Virus record (IMG/VR): IMGVR_UViG_3300032299_001146
Location: 1 to 33,201 of that record
DNA length: 33,201 nt
Origin: a virus
Strand: one strand, 5' to 3'
Position 1 is the first letter of the stretch, and every line of letters begins with the position of its first letter. Below are positions 1-8,648 of the stretch, in pieces. Both the position numbers and the translations under genes were made by a program. The notes beneath the pieces are model-generated. The model worked only from the letters and a program-made list of their open reading frames with translations, did no database searches and had not been told where the DNA came from.

Positions 1-123
1 CCGTCGTAGCCACTAAACTCGGCCAGCGCCAGCGCCTTGGCCGACATGAGTGTGCAGCCGAGGCCGCACCAATCGGACGGGACAATGGCCCCCTTGCCAA
101 TTCCGGGGTAGGCGAAATCCATC
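1..123. repeat. 123-bp terminal direct repeat, left copy
   Basis: These bases are identical to 33079-33201, compared base by base. The repeat lies inside a continuous reading frame that runs off both window ends, so joining the two copies gives one intact gene and a 33,078-bp circle. The simplest reading is the overlap of a circular or circularly permuted assembly, not a physical terminal repeat. Confidence 0.95.
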
Positions 124-821
124 CATCCGCGCCGACGCCATCCGTGCTTGGCTGTGACTTCAAACACGTTTCCGTCTGGGGCGCATTTCTTCACGCGCTC
201 ATGCAGTCGGCCAAGGCGCTTTCCCTCGCGCTTGCCAAGCTGCTTGTCTTTGCAGTCCTTGAGCCGCTCGCGGCAGACCTCCAGCGCACGAATGAGGCGC
301 GACGGCAGCTTCCTCTCCTTCTCGTTGAAGTCCTCCGCGATCGGGTGCTGCGGCGTCCCGTTGCCTCCAAGGAACAGGCCGTTCGGGTAGGTGACGGCGG
401 CAATGTCGTAATAACTTGACCCATCCGCCTGCGGCATTTGTAGCGTCCACTCGGCCACTCGGAGGGCGTCCGCAGGGACAAGGTTGTCGGCCTCCACGCT
501 CCACAGGGCGGTGGCGCGGATCTTCCTCGCGGCAGCAAACGCGGCCCCTTGCAGGGCGGCAATCCGCATTTGTGCCTCTATTTGGTAGTCTTTGCCCTCG
601 GCTCCCCCGTCATCCAGTGGCAGAGCTACGGCTTGGATTCGCCAGCCTTCAGGCAGTTCGTGCCGGGCCGCCTCAACGGCCTGCCTTGCCTCGTCACTCT
701 GGTCGGTCGCAAGAATGAAATGCGCCTCGGCGTGGTGCCCGGCTGCGGCGGCTATGCGTCGAAGGAACTGCGGCCAGCAAAAAAAATACGATTTGGTCGC
801 GTATGTAGCAATCGCCAACAC
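1..821 (-). CDS. Putative glycosyltransferase, 5' part (gene crosses the window ends)
   Basis: This is the N-terminal part of a gene that continues at 33078-32859 after circularisation; the joined product is 346 aa. The proposed start is GTG at 821-819 (TTG at 818 is possible). The beginning reads VLAIATYATKSYFF, a first beta strand typical of GT-A enzymes. Near residues 107-116 is WSVEADNLVP, a likely acidic metal and nucleotide-sugar site. The C-terminal part holds a DLFLCWHRW block and a later HV, as in GT-A folds. No Shine-Dalgarno is visible. The frame is the same as that of the large tail protein just upstream, whose TGA at 842-840 precedes the GTG by six sense codons, so translational coupling or rare readthrough is possible. 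The glycosyltransferase call is by motif and fold pattern only; substrate unknown. It may modify virion proteins, given its place in the tail operon. Confidence 0.7.
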   Translation of the reverse strand, partial: MLAIATYATKSYFFCWPQFLRRIAAAAGHHAEAHFILATDQSDEARQAVEAARHELPEGWRIQAVALPLDDGGAEGKDYQIEAQMRIAALQGAAFAAARKIRATALWSVEADNLVPADALRVAEWTLQMPQADGSSYYDIAAVTYPNGLFLGGNGTPQHPIAEDFNEKERKLPSRLIRALEVCRERLKDCKDKQLGKREGKRLGRLHERVKKCAPDGNVFEVTAKHGWRRRGWMDFAYPGIGKGAIVPSDWCGLGCTLMSAKALALAEFSGYD

Positions 822-839
822 TCGTGGGCGGGGCGGGTG

Positions 840-2711
840 TCAAAATAGCCCCGAGGCGGGCAGATTCGTAAGGTTGCGCGTAGTCGTTGAAAAAAAAGCC
901 CCGTTGTCATCGCCAACAATCCAAGCAGGAGCTTCGCTTTGCGCTGTGCGCGGCGTTTGCTGATTTGAGTCTAAAGTCTCTAGCGATGTTTCAGAAATTA
1001 CCATGCTGCCCGTGCTGGTTCCGAATGTGGTAAATTTTGTGCCCGGCATAACAAACAAAGCAGGAGAGCCAGTCGGCGCGGACAAAACAGGGTTGAGCTT
1101 AGAAAAAGAACCTTGGGTCAGAATGGCCCCCCCAGAGGCCACCCATGCTCCGCTTGTGGTTCTCGCCGATTCGGTCGTGTTGGATCGCGAAGACAGCGTT
1201 AATCCGCCCGCCCATGCAGACGCAGTAACAGAGGATGCGTTGGTCTGGTATGTCCAAGTCAGCGGGCTTTGGACAACAGCAGTTTGAGCGGCTTTGCTCT
1301 CGTTAAACGGCTTAAAGGTTATTCCTTGCGCTCGTGCATCTCTAGCAATGCGGCTCATTTCTGAAAGCGCGGCTCGTGCTTCGTAGAAAGAGGAAGCCGT
1401 CTGGCACGGATTGTTGGCAACCAGACGCATTAACTTAGGCGGAATCACTAGCGGGAAGGTCAAAGCTCGTATTGTTGAGCCATAAAAAAAGGTGCTTCCA
1501 TTGGATGCAACGTCGCCGGGCCCCAACTCAAAATCTGGCGCTATTGTGTCTGAAAACGAAAATGTTGAACTGCCAACGCCTTCCGCCGAGGTTGTTGTAA
1601 ACGACAAAACTCTTTTTGAATAAGTAGACTGCCATGACATTGCTCCAAAGCGGGCCGCCATAGTGTCTTTCGTAGACGTTGGAAGCGCCACAGTTGGAGT
1701 ATTGTTGTTGCTTAATCGCGCAAAACGTTCTTCTGTGACGGTTGTGGTCGTTATTGTTTGGATCGGTCGTGTTATTGTTTGCGGGATGACTGAGGCGCTT
1801 GAAGGACTCAGCGTTATTGTAGACTCTGAAACGGTTGAAACTGTGGATGTTTGCGTCAGAGTAGTTTCGTCGTAAAATGCGCTTGCGGTGTACGGCGCTG
1901 TGACGCCTGCGTGCGTAATAACCGCAGGGACCAACGTGTAAGGGGATTGCGTGACAAACGAGCAAAAGTCAGAAAGATTGTTGCCCATCCCCGTAGTCGT
2001 GGGAACCCATATCGCTTCGTTTTTTTCAAACAAGAACACTGTTGCGGTTGCCCTAATCCCGGTTTGACCATCGTAGGCAGTAATAGTTGAAGCTGTCGAA
2101 GTGACTATTGTTTGGGTCGTTTGGGCCGTTATTGTCTTCGCTACTTGCGCGCTGGTTTGTGTAGTGGTCGTAGAAACAAGTGTGCCGAGCCTTGTGCCAA
2201 CAACTGTTTGAGTTGAAGCAGATGTTAAGTATGTTGATAATCCTTCGTCGGTTTCCGTGGTAGTTGTTAGTTTGCTTGCGCTTAAAGTTGTAGATGTCGG
2301 CAAGGTTATGCCGTCGCTACGGCTGCGCGTGAATTGGCCGTCCCATGATTGCGTAATAGTCTGATTAGGGGCACCTAGTATTTGCGCCGATCCAATATAT
2401 TCCCACGCTGCATTAGTAACAACGGTGGTGAATGTCCTATCTTCTTCTTGTTCTGTTGCTACGGAGGCAGACGGCCAGGATGAATTTGTAAACCCGCCCG
2501 CCCCCTCAGTTAATGTTTGGGCGATGACAACGCCATCGCTCCTAAAGGAACTCGCCAACGTATAGGAAAGCCCATATTCCGCTTCTGCGTAATCTCCATC
2601 GCCCAAATAACGTTCAACTTTTAGCTGATATTCGCTTCCTTCCGTGGTATATTGAGACTTGACGGTAGACGCCGCCAGATTCGGGGGAGTAGTGATGGTG
2701 TAAAAGGTCAC
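840..2711 (-). CDS. Large Ser/Thr-rich tail protein of unknown family
   Basis: A 623-aa protein in the tail-tip position, after the tape measure and two 213-aa proteins. It is very rich in Thr and Ser, with runs such as TTTTQTSAQVAKTITAQTTQ near residues 175-195, and seems all-beta without membrane segments or a signal peptide. No gpJ-like, distal-tail or lysin domain is recognisable. Its DNA is visibly AT-richer than the rest (lines sampled at 1741 and 2221 are 48% and 43% GC, against a neighbourhood near 60%), which suggests recent acquisition. It is followed in the same frame by the glycosyltransferase gene. It may be part of the adhesion device and a possible substrate for O-glycosylation; both are inferences from position and composition. 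Confidence 0.75.
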   Translation of the reverse strand: MTFYTITTPPNLAASTVKSQYTTEGSEYQLKVERYLGDGDYAEAEYGLSYTLASSFRSDGVVIAQTLTEGAGGFTNSSWPSASVATEQEEDRTFTTVVTNAAWEYIGSAQILGAPNQTITQSWDGQFTRSRSDGITLPTSTTLSASKLTTTTETDEGLSTYLTSASTQTVVGTRLGTLVSTTTTQTSAQVAKTITAQTTQTIVTSTASTITAYDGQTGIRATATVFLFEKNEAIWVPTTTGMGNNLSDFCSFVTQSPYTLVPAVITHAGVTAPYTASAFYDETTLTQTSTVSTVSESTITLSPSSASVIPQTITRPIQTITTTTVTEERFARLSNNNTPTVALPTSTKDTMAARFGAMSWQSTYSKRVLSFTTTSAEGVGSSTFSFSDTIAPDFELGPGDVASNGSTFFYGSTIRALTFPLVIPPKLMRLVANNPCQTASSFYEARAALSEMSRIARDARAQGITFKPFNESKAAQTAVVQSPLTWTYQTNASSVTASAWAGGLTLSSRSNTTESARTTSGAWVASGGAILTQGSFSKLNPVLSAPTGSPALFVMPGTKFTTFGTSTGSMVISETSLETLDSNQQTPRTAQSEAPAWIVGDDNGAFFSTTTRNLTNLPASGLF

Positions 2712-2720
2712 GTCTAGCTT

Positions 2721-3362
2721 CTATCCCCAAACAAAGTAAACCGAGTATGGCAGTTCCCCGACATCGAGCGGCTGTTCTTTTTCCACAACATATTGCTGCT
2801 TTCCAGCAACCGTGATGTTGTCGCTAATTAACTGGTAAACGAAGCTATTGTAAACAACGCCTAAAAGAAACTGGACCGTTTGCGGAAGACCAAACGCAAC
2901 TGGCTCTTGCGGTGTAGGAGCTTGAGATTGTAAAGAAAGTTCGCAGCTAAGAAATTGTTGTCCGTCGCTTTCGCCTGTTAAAATAACGTGCTGCAAAGTG
3001 TCGGCAGGCAGAGACAGTTCACTTAAAACAGAGTCATCGAACAAGTTGGTCGGCAGTAATGCGTTTAACGAGCCCGGCCTGACGGTGACAAGATAGGAAG
3101 GGCTTTCTGGATCGCTGTCGGGATCTTGGCTGCTGATTATTTGGAACGGGTGGGTTGTTGCTGGGGCGGAGGTGCCGCCGCGTGGAAGCGAGGCCGCGAG
3201 GCCAATGTAGGTGCCTGTGCCGTCTTGTCTGACCGTGATGCCTTTCTCGCCCTTGGGCTTGTTGCGCTTGATTTCTTGCAGGATCGTGTTGAGACGATCC
3301 GCGCTTAGTTCGCGCAGGAGCGGCCTGTTTGGCTGAAAGCGGATTTGCGCGAAGTCGGACAT
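2721..3362 (-). CDS. Hypothetical tail protein (213 aa)
   Basis: The reading frame lies between two other tail genes, 2 nt after the upstream gene and 9 nt before the downstream one. The first 60 residues look alpha-helical then basic (LNTILQEIKRNKPKGEKGIT), a pattern seen in phage proteins that start with a short helical anchor before a beta-rich body. The remainder is beta-rich and ends in YSVYFVWG. No known domain recognised. Position suggests a baseplate or tail-tip component; the function is not shown by the sequence. Confidence 0.75.
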   Translation of the reverse strand: MSDFAQIRFQPNRPLLRELSADRLNTILQEIKRNKPKGEKGITVRQDGTGTYIGLAASLPRGGTSAPATTHPFQIISSQDPDSDPESPSYLVTVRPGSLNALLPTNLFDDSVLSELSLPADTLQHVILTGESDGQQFLSCELSLQSQAPTPQEPVAFGLPQTVQFLLGVVYNSFVYQLISDNITVAGKQQYVVEKEQPLDVGELPYSVYFVWG

Positions 3363-3364
3363 GA

Positions 3365-4006
3365 CTAATAAGAGTAAAGGGCTTCCACGTCCTCCCAGCC
3401 ACTAAAGCTCAAAGTGTATTCGCGGGTCACTTCGTAGCGCGTTCCGATCGGGTTGGCCGTGATGGCGGTGCAGATCCAAAAGGTTCCGTTTGGCGCGTCT
3501 AGCTCCGAAGGGTCGGCAACTTTGGCAATGGGTGACAAACTTGGCAGGTTTGATTCAATTTCCGAGACGCGCCCGACAACTGCCGGGGCAAGAAAGTATT
3601 CTGTGCCACGAAGGAGAAAACCGAAGAGCTTGGTCTGGGCTTCGTTTGGAAATGGCCCTTGGGTTTTATTTTCCACTGCCGTCTGCACGTCCTGAATCTG
3701 CTGCGGCGTTAATGCCTCAAATGTCGGATGGTTGTAAATCGGCACCTCCCGCGTCCCGCCTGTAAGTTCGATGCGTTTGCCGTAGACATTGTAAGACGCG
3801 CCCCCCTCGCCGCCTTGCGAGTATTCGGCCACGGCGCGGCGGATGCCGCCGGGCTCTTCGCTGGCGCTGACGGAGGACAGGGGAAAACCTTGCTCGGTCG
3901 CGGGGATGTTGACCAGTTGGCCGCCTGTCGTGACGTAGACCTTGCGGATCACCTTGCGGTCGCCGCTGTCGAGAAATCCGCCGCCTGTTGTTTCAATTTG
4001 TGCCAT
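3365..4006 (-). CDS. Hypothetical tail-tip protein (213 aa)
   Basis: This is the first gene after the tape measure, the slot where siphophages usually encode the distal tail protein. The sequence starts MAQIETTGGG, has a GGQLVNIPATEQG stretch and a central helix with PQQIQDVQTAV, and ends with WEDVEALYSY. I see no signature of the known distal tail families, so the assignment rests on gene order only. It has the same length as its downstream neighbour, but I see no clear sequence similarity between them. Confidence 0.75.
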   Translation of the reverse strand: MAQIETTGGGFLDSGDRKVIRKVYVTTGGQLVNIPATEQGFPLSSVSASEEPGGIRRAVAEYSQGGEGGASYNVYGKRIELTGGTREVPIYNHPTFEALTPQQIQDVQTAVENKTQGPFPNEAQTKLFGFLLRGTEYFLAPAVVGRVSEIESNLPSLSPIAKVADPSELDAPNGTFWICTAITANPIGTRYEVTREYTLSFSGWEDVEALYSY

Positions 4007-4009
4007 AGG

Positions 4010-5395
4010 TTATGAGGATGATTGAAGGTAAAGCCCGCCCGCATTACCGAGGTATTTGTTTGTCTTCTTCTGTTCGGAAACCATTTCCTGCATCAGTTTG
4101 CTTGGGTCTTCTTTGCGCCGCGTGTCGAAAAATTCGTTTGAGGCGAAGCCGATGCGTTGGAGTTGGGATGCGCCGAAGGAGCCAGTCATACCCCCCGAGG
4201 CCATAGCCTTCGCGGCTTCTTCTGCTTGCTGGCGGGCGAAGTCTGCCGCATCGACGCGGAATCCGCCGGCAGCGGCTTCGGCTGTGCCAGGGCCAAACTC
4301 AGGGCCAAGGGCGCGTCGGGCGGCCTCCTGCTCGCGCTCGAACTCGCGGATGCCCTCGATGCTGCCCGGGGATAATTGCTTGCCGATGACGTTGCCTTTT
4401 TGTGTGCCTGATTTTTGGCCCGAAGAGGCGCCTGGCGTGGTGTCCATGTCCTCGGGCGGCAGCATGGATGGCGGCTTTGTCGCGGGGTCGGACCAGATGT
4501 CTTTGAGCTTGGTCTTTAGTTCGTCGGCCGCGCGCAAAGCGTTTTGGACTGGGGCGGCTCCAATTTGCGCCGCGCCTCCGATAACGTTGCCCCCCAAGAT
4601 TGAACGCACTCCCAAGGCTGATTGCACAATCGTTCCGACAATCCCATCGACGCCGGCACGAATGGCCTCAAAAGATGAAAGAATGGCCTGACCGACGGGA
4701 ATTAAAACAGGTCCCAGGGCGGCAGTTAATTGCTGGCCGAGTCTGGCAAATCTGTCGCCCACCTCGTCGGCCTTGGCGATGATCTCGTCGCTGGCAACTG
4801 ACACTTGGCTGGCCTGCTCGAGGATGGCGGCCGAACCCTGTTGGAGCAGTGGGATCAGGTTGCGCTGCCGGGCTCCGATGATTGTCAGCACGTCGGCGTA
4901 TGCGCGCTGTTTGTCTCCCGATGCGACATAGGCATCGGCCAATTTTAGCAAGCCCTGCGAAGCGTCCACGTTGCCAAGCTGCTGCGCTGAAAGCCCAAGC
5001 CTTTGCAGCGCCTCGGCCTGCTCGCCTGTGCCGTCTTTTGCGGCCTGCACATTTCGCGTGAGTGTGGAAAGCGCCACCGCCACTTGCTCGATGTCGCTGC
5101 CGCTCTCGGAGGCCACTTGCCCGAAGCGTTGCAGCGTTTCGGCGGATATACCGAATTGCTGGCTCAGATCATTGATGCGCCCGAATTGCTCAAAGGTGGA
5201 GCGCACAAACTGGCCGATGCCGATGCCAGCAAGGGCGCCGACAAGCGAGGAGCGGATCTCTGAGCCGATGCCACCGAGGCCGCCGCCGATTGATTTGCGC
5301 GCCTCCTGGCCGAATTTGCGCGCATCGCCAAGTGCCTGCTGAAACCCGGTGCGGGTTTCGTTCTGCGCTGTGACTTTTACTCTTACGTCGCTCAT
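4010..5395 (-). CDS. Tape measure protein
   Basis: A 461-aa protein with an N-terminal half of amphipathic helices (NETRTGFQQALGDARKFGQEA), a Gly/Ala-rich hydrophobic stretch (roughly residues 37-60, SIGGGLGGIGSEIRSSLVGA) and long helices with FGISAETLQRFGQVASESG, all typical of phage tape measure proteins. A second hydrophobic region lies near residues 225-280. It follows the tube and chaperone genes and overlaps the upstream gene by ATGA. At about 1.5 angstrom per residue (a general rule) the tail would be about 70 nm, so this would be a short siphovirus tail. No lytic transglycosylase or peptidase domain is evident. Confidence 0.85.
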   Translation of the reverse strand: MSDVRVKVTAQNETRTGFQQALGDARKFGQEARKSIGGGLGGIGSEIRSSLVGALAGIGIGQFVRSTFEQFGRINDLSQQFGISAETLQRFGQVASESGSDIEQVAVALSTLTRNVQAAKDGTGEQAEALQRLGLSAQQLGNVDASQGLLKLADAYVASGDKQRAYADVLTIIGARQRNLIPLLQQGSAAILEQASQVSVASDEIIAKADEVGDRFARLGQQLTAALGPVLIPVGQAILSSFEAIRAGVDGIVGTIVQSALGVRSILGGNVIGGAAQIGAAPVQNALRAADELKTKLKDIWSDPATKPPSMLPPEDMDTTPGASSGQKSGTQKGNVIGKQLSPGSIEGIREFEREQEAARRALGPEFGPGTAEAAAGGFRVDAADFARQQAEEAAKAMASGGMTGSFGASQLQRIGFASNEFFDTRRKEDPSKLMQEMVSEQKKTNKYLGNAGGLYLQSSS

Positions 5396-5964
5396 GGGGC
5401 GGATGTTTCCTCGGGTTTGGCCGCCCGCGCCTTGGCTCGCGCAATGGCAAGGCGTTCGCTGTCGGAGACTATGTCAAGGCGCGACCCGCTCTCTGTCTCG
5501 TAGGCGGCGGCCTCATACCATGTCGCGGCGCCGACAGGTGTGGCCCAGGCTTGATCCTCGGTCATGCCGAGGCGCATCAGGCGCACAACAGTTGCTATGC
5601 CTGACGGAATGGCGGACGGCTCGTGCCTTTGCTCGCCCGGCTTGGGCGCTTTGTTCCACATCTGCGGAGGCGCGCAGTAATCGGCAACGTAAGTTTTCCA
5701 GCGCGCCACCTCGGCCACAAAATCCAATTTGCGGCACTTCCACAGGCGGCAGCGCCACCCATCCATCTGCGGCAAAGCCAACGGCGGGCGTGAGCAAATC
5801 CACGCGGCAAGGCGCAAGTCGGCTTCGCTGCCGAGCTCGCCGTGATAGAAGGGCGAGCCAATGGCCTCGAGGGCAAAGCTATGGCCCAGAGAAAGCGGAC
5901 GCATCCGCAGGCCACAGACCTTGTGTGGCGCGTTGAGAAAGGATTCTGCCGCGAGCGCGTCCAT
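5392..5964 (-). CDS. Tail assembly chaperone-like protein
   Basis: A 190-aa protein between the tube gene and the tape measure, where tail assembly chaperones are encoded. The C-terminal part has RLMRLGMTEDQAWATPVGAA followed by WYEAAAYE, which resembles the motif around an AW pair seen in chaperone-type proteins of tailed phages. The N-terminal part (MRPLSLGHSFALEAIGSPF) also fits. I looked for a slippery run giving a -1 frameshift product near the end but saw none that is convincing; the gene simply overlaps the tape measure by ATGA. Confidence 0.65.
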   Translation of the reverse strand: MDALAAESFLNAPHKVCGLRMRPLSLGHSFALEAIGSPFYHGELGSEADLRLAAWICSRPPLALPQMDGWRCRLWKCRKLDFVAEVARWKTYVADYCAPPQMWNKAPKPGEQRHEPSAIPSGIATVVRLMRLGMTEDQAWATPVGAATWYEAAAYETESGSRLDIVSDSERLAIARAKARAAKPEETSAP

Positions 5965-5980
5965 AGGGCGCTGTCGCGGA

Positions 5981-6541
5981 TTAAGTTCCGCTAAAGGCTA
6001 CGGCTGTGACTGTTTTGCGGGCGTAGTCCGTGTTGCTGATGCGGAGCTCAACGCGGATGGTCGAAGTGGAAGAATGGTCGCCCGTGGTCAGGCTTGTGCC
6101 GTCCAGCGAAGAGGTGGCGATGGCCGTGCCGCGGATCGAGGTCTTGACCACATCGCCTGACGTTTCCGACTTCTCGGCCGAAAGCGTGGTGAAACTGATG
6201 CCACCCAGTTGAAATGTAGTTGCCGTGAACGCCCCGAGGATGGTGGCCGAAGCTTCCACGCGCGGATTGTAGAAACGAACGGCCGGCGGCGCGGTGTTGG
6301 CGGCGCCGCTTTCAATAAGTTGCTCGTCTACTTGGGCGGTCAGGGTTGCGTTGAGAACGTCATCAGATCCGATGGCGTAGCCGCCGAAGGTCGTTCCCAC
6401 TGTCTCGGTCGTGGTTTCGGTGCGGACGTATTTGGAAATGATCGTTGTCGTGACGCCGTTCTTGTCGGCCACGAGCAATTTCTCAAAGGTCTTAGAGGTC
6501 TGGACGGAAAATCCGCCAGCTACGCCGTAGGTGATCGCCAT
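5981..6541 (-). CDS. Probable major tail (tube) protein
   Basis: A 186-aa, Thr/Ser-rich, beta-strand-dominated protein without cysteine, placed directly after the tail terminator and before the chaperone and tape measure. This is the usual site of the tube protein in long-tailed phages. Start at ATG 6541, preceded by GAGGGC on the minus strand. No diagnostic motif is visible, so the assignment depends on position, size and composition. Confidence 0.65.
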   Translation of the reverse strand: MAITYGVAGGFSVQTSKTFEKLLVADKNGVTTTIISKYVRTETTTETVGTTFGGYAIGSDDVLNATLTAQVDEQLIESGAANTAPPAVRFYNPRVEASATILGAFTATTFQLGGISFTTLSAEKSETSGDVVKTSIRGTAIATSSLDGTSLTTGDHSSTSTIRVELRISNTDYARKTVTAVAFSGT

Positions 6542-6557
6542 GCCCTCGCGGGCGATG

Positions 6558-7436
6558 TCAATTCTGCTGGCAATAGAGGGTCACGGCCAACACGTCCACG
6601 ATGCGGTTGTCGGATCGGTCAATCGTGTGGCCTGTCTCGAGCATCCCGGCCACGGTGACGTTGGCCGAGGTGTAATCCTGGGCCACGATGTCGCGCAGGG
6701 TGTCCTGCACCTGACGCACGGACTCGTCGTGCGTTGTCGCGTAAATGCCCTGGGTGATGACGTGGATGGTGACTTGCGCGGACCAGCGGGCCAACTGCGG
6801 GAACGGACGCTCGGCGGCCAAGCACGCGGCCACAATGCGGCGCTCGGGCACGACGGTCTCCGAATAGAAGGGATAGACGGAATAATCGTCGGTGACGGCC
6901 GACGGGAGCTCGGTGCCAAGGTGGGCGCCGACAATCTGCTCGACCTCGTGCCGCAGGCTGTAATTCTGCGGCGTGGCTGTCGGCCCGGTCGGTGTGGTGC
7001 CGATACGATCTCCTGCGATAAGGCTGATGCGGACGGTGTCGGTCTGGATGTTTGGCTCGGCCTCGGCGGCAAGTTCGACCAGGTGCCAGCCGTAAAGCGT
7101 GAAGTCCGTTTGCGCGCCATTGATCGAGGCCAGCGCGGCGTTGGTGTTGGTATCGTCCAGCCGGCGAGACAAGGCGGCCACGCGGTTCTTGTGGGCAGTC
7201 TGCCACCCGGCACCACCATTGGCCGCCGACATGACGGAAAAGTCCATGCTGACGCGGCTGGCCGCCCTCACCCCGCCCTCGAGGAGCTCGGCGCCGGCCG
7301 AGGCCACGATGACGCACGGCAGGGCCAGAGGATCGGCGGGCACGGCATGACGGATGGGAATGCCTGAAAGGCTGGTCCCACTCACGCCCGAGATGAGCCA
7401 AGTGGCAAAGCTGGATTCAAGTTCGCGGTGGATCAT
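6558..7436 (-). CDS. Tail terminator-like protein with two tandem copies of the domain
   Basis: A 292-aa protein made of two similar halves. The first (about residues 1-145) has MDFSVMS, a helix rich in Arg/Leu/Asp (HKNRVAALSRRLDDTN) and the strand DTVRISLIAG. The second (about 155-292) repeats the order: SAQVTIHVIT, a helix HDESVRQVQDTLRDIV and VDVLAVTLYC. Single-domain tail terminators or neck proteins of this family are usually about 130-150 aa, so the protein looks like an internal duplication or fusion. Start ATG overlaps the stop of the previous gene by ATGA. Its job, closing the tail tube and joining head to tail, is inferred from gene order. Confidence 0.65.
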   Translation of the reverse strand: MIHRELESSFATWLISGVSGTSLSGIPIRHAVPADPLALPCVIVASAGAELLEGGVRAASRVSMDFSVMSAANGGAGWQTAHKNRVAALSRRLDDTNTNAALASINGAQTDFTLYGWHLVELAAEAEPNIQTDTVRISLIAGDRIGTTPTGPTATPQNYSLRHEVEQIVGAHLGTELPSAVTDDYSVYPFYSETVVPERRIVAACLAAERPFPQLARWSAQVTIHVITQGIYATTHDESVRQVQDTLRDIVAQDYTSANVTVAGMLETGHTIDRSDNRIVDVLAVTLYCQQN

Positions 7437-8332
7437 GCGGCGGTCTGGAGCTTGCCGAGCTCGGCGTTTAGTTTGTTCTGGATGTCAGCCTTCATGCGGA
7501 TGACGCGGCCGCGCAGGGTTCGGGCCATGACCGAGCGGAGACTGCCGCTGATGCCAGGCGTGGAATTGATGGCGGTGAAAGCCGGGCTTTCTTGGTCAAG
7601 TTCATTGAGAAAGCTGCCGTTGTTGCGGAAATTGCGCGCAACGAATTTTGGCAACCCTGTGATTCCAAGGCTGCGAGCAGCCGGAACCCATCCTGCTTTC
7701 ATCGTGCCGACATTTTTTTGCTTCTGTTTGACGTAAGCGGCCACGGTGCCGCTTTGCAGCACGACGGCAGACCATTGGCGGCGAGAGACAAATTTGCGGT
7801 TGTTCTGCCGCGACTTGTGGATCGGGTGCGTGCCGGCTGCCGGGAGTGCCTGGATAATATCGGTGACGCGGCCGAGGCGGTTGCTTTTCAGGTCGATCTC
7901 CGTCGGGCGGCTTTGAACGTAGGAGCGCACGCGAACCGTCTTGCCGCCCTGGCTCCTTTGGTAGCCTTTTGTGCGAAAGTTTTTTTGCATCGTCCCATTC
8001 AACAATGCTTTGGCTTTCTCGTGGTCGCCCTCTCGGATGTAGCGGTTAAAGGCCGTTCCGGCCCCTCGAACACTAGAAAACTTGAGGATTTTTTTGACGT
8101 TAGAGAGCGAGCCAAAGACGCGGGAAATGTCGCGGCGCACGGCGTTTTCGCCCTGCTCCTGTCCTTTTGGCGGCGGCGTATAAGGAATCAGACCCTCGTC
8201 GGTTCCTGTGCCGCTGCCTCGGATGATTAGCCTGGCCTGTTGCTTGACCACCGAGCGGAGGGAACGCTTGGTCACATTGGCAAGCTGCGGGATTAGCCGG
8301 CCGAATTTGCTGATGTCTACCGCGATCTCCAC
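7433..8332 (-). CDS. HK97 gp10-like / minor tail completion protein
   Basis: I choose GTG at 8332, because GGAG stands 7 nt before it and the upstream stop TAA lies just before (8339-8337). The product is 299 aa: VEIAVDISKF, a helix LANVTKRSLRSVVKQQARLI, a long basic body and C-terminal ARTLRGRVIRMKADIQNKLN. The N-terminal helix and the basic, elongated body resemble HK97 gp10-type tail completion proteins, which are usually shorter (about 120-180 aa); this one is longer and its middle carries extra basic segments. Located between the connector and the terminator, as expected for neck assembly. Confidence 0.55.
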   Translation of the reverse strand: MEIAVDISKFGRLIPQLANVTKRSLRSVVKQQARLIIRGSGTGTDEGLIPYTPPPKGQEQGENAVRRDISRVFGSLSNVKKILKFSSVRGAGTAFNRYIREGDHEKAKALLNGTMQKNFRTKGYQRSQGGKTVRVRSYVQSRPTEIDLKSNRLGRVTDIIQALPAAGTHPIHKSRQNNRKFVSRRQWSAVVLQSGTVAAYVKQKQKNVGTMKAGWVPAARSLGITGLPKFVARNFRNNGSFLNELDQESPAFTAINSTPGISGSLRSVMARTLRGRVIRMKADIQNKLNAELGKLQTAA

Positions 8333-8336
8333 GGTG

Positions 8337-8645
8337 TTACTCCGCGAGGCCGCCGGCTGTGATCTCAATAACGGCCGCGTCCTGCGACACGTTAAGCACC
8401 TGAAGCTGTGTTCCTCGAATAGTGATGCGTGACCAGATGGTCGGAACGCTGGTCACGGCACTGCGCTTGAGCCCTACTCGCACCGAGCGTATCTGGCGCA
8501 CGCCGCCCTCGGCCAGTTCGTCGCGCTCGTCGATGTCGCCCACGATCGCCTTGTAGCCGGTGGCGCCGATCGTGATGGTCTCGCCGCCAACGTCAGCCAG
8601 GGCGCCAATCCCAAGGATGTGCGCGGTGTCGAGTTGCGTTGCCAT
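8337..8645 (-). CDS. Head-tail connector-like protein (102 aa)
   Basis: A compact 102-aa beta-rich protein (VGGETITIGATGYKAIVG early, then DERDELAEGG and ITIRGTQLQVLNV). It lies between the capsid-associated glycosyltransferase and the neck genes and could be a gpFII-like head-tail joining protein. This is suggested by position, length and the acidic loop DIDERDELAEGG; no family-defining motif was seen. Confidence 0.55.
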   Translation of the reverse strand: MATQLDTAHILGIGALADVGGETITIGATGYKAIVGDIDERDELAEGGVRQIRSVRVGLKRSAVTSVPTIWSRITIRGTQLQVLNVSQDAAVIEITAGGLAE

Positions 8646-8648
8646 GCC

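Noticed and set aside
191-562. Minus-strand frames at 191-562 and 199-504
   Set aside because: They overlap the glycosyltransferase frame, which continues unbroken from 821 across the window ends and has recognisable motifs.
1528-1965. Minus-strand 145-codon frame inside the large tail gene
   Set aside because: Out of frame with the 623-aa gene, rich in Arg/Asn/His without known pattern and without a start signal.
5380-5400. Programmed -1 frameshift between chaperone and tape measure
   Set aside because: No convincing slippery heptamer at the overlap; the simple ATGA overlap explains the arrangement.
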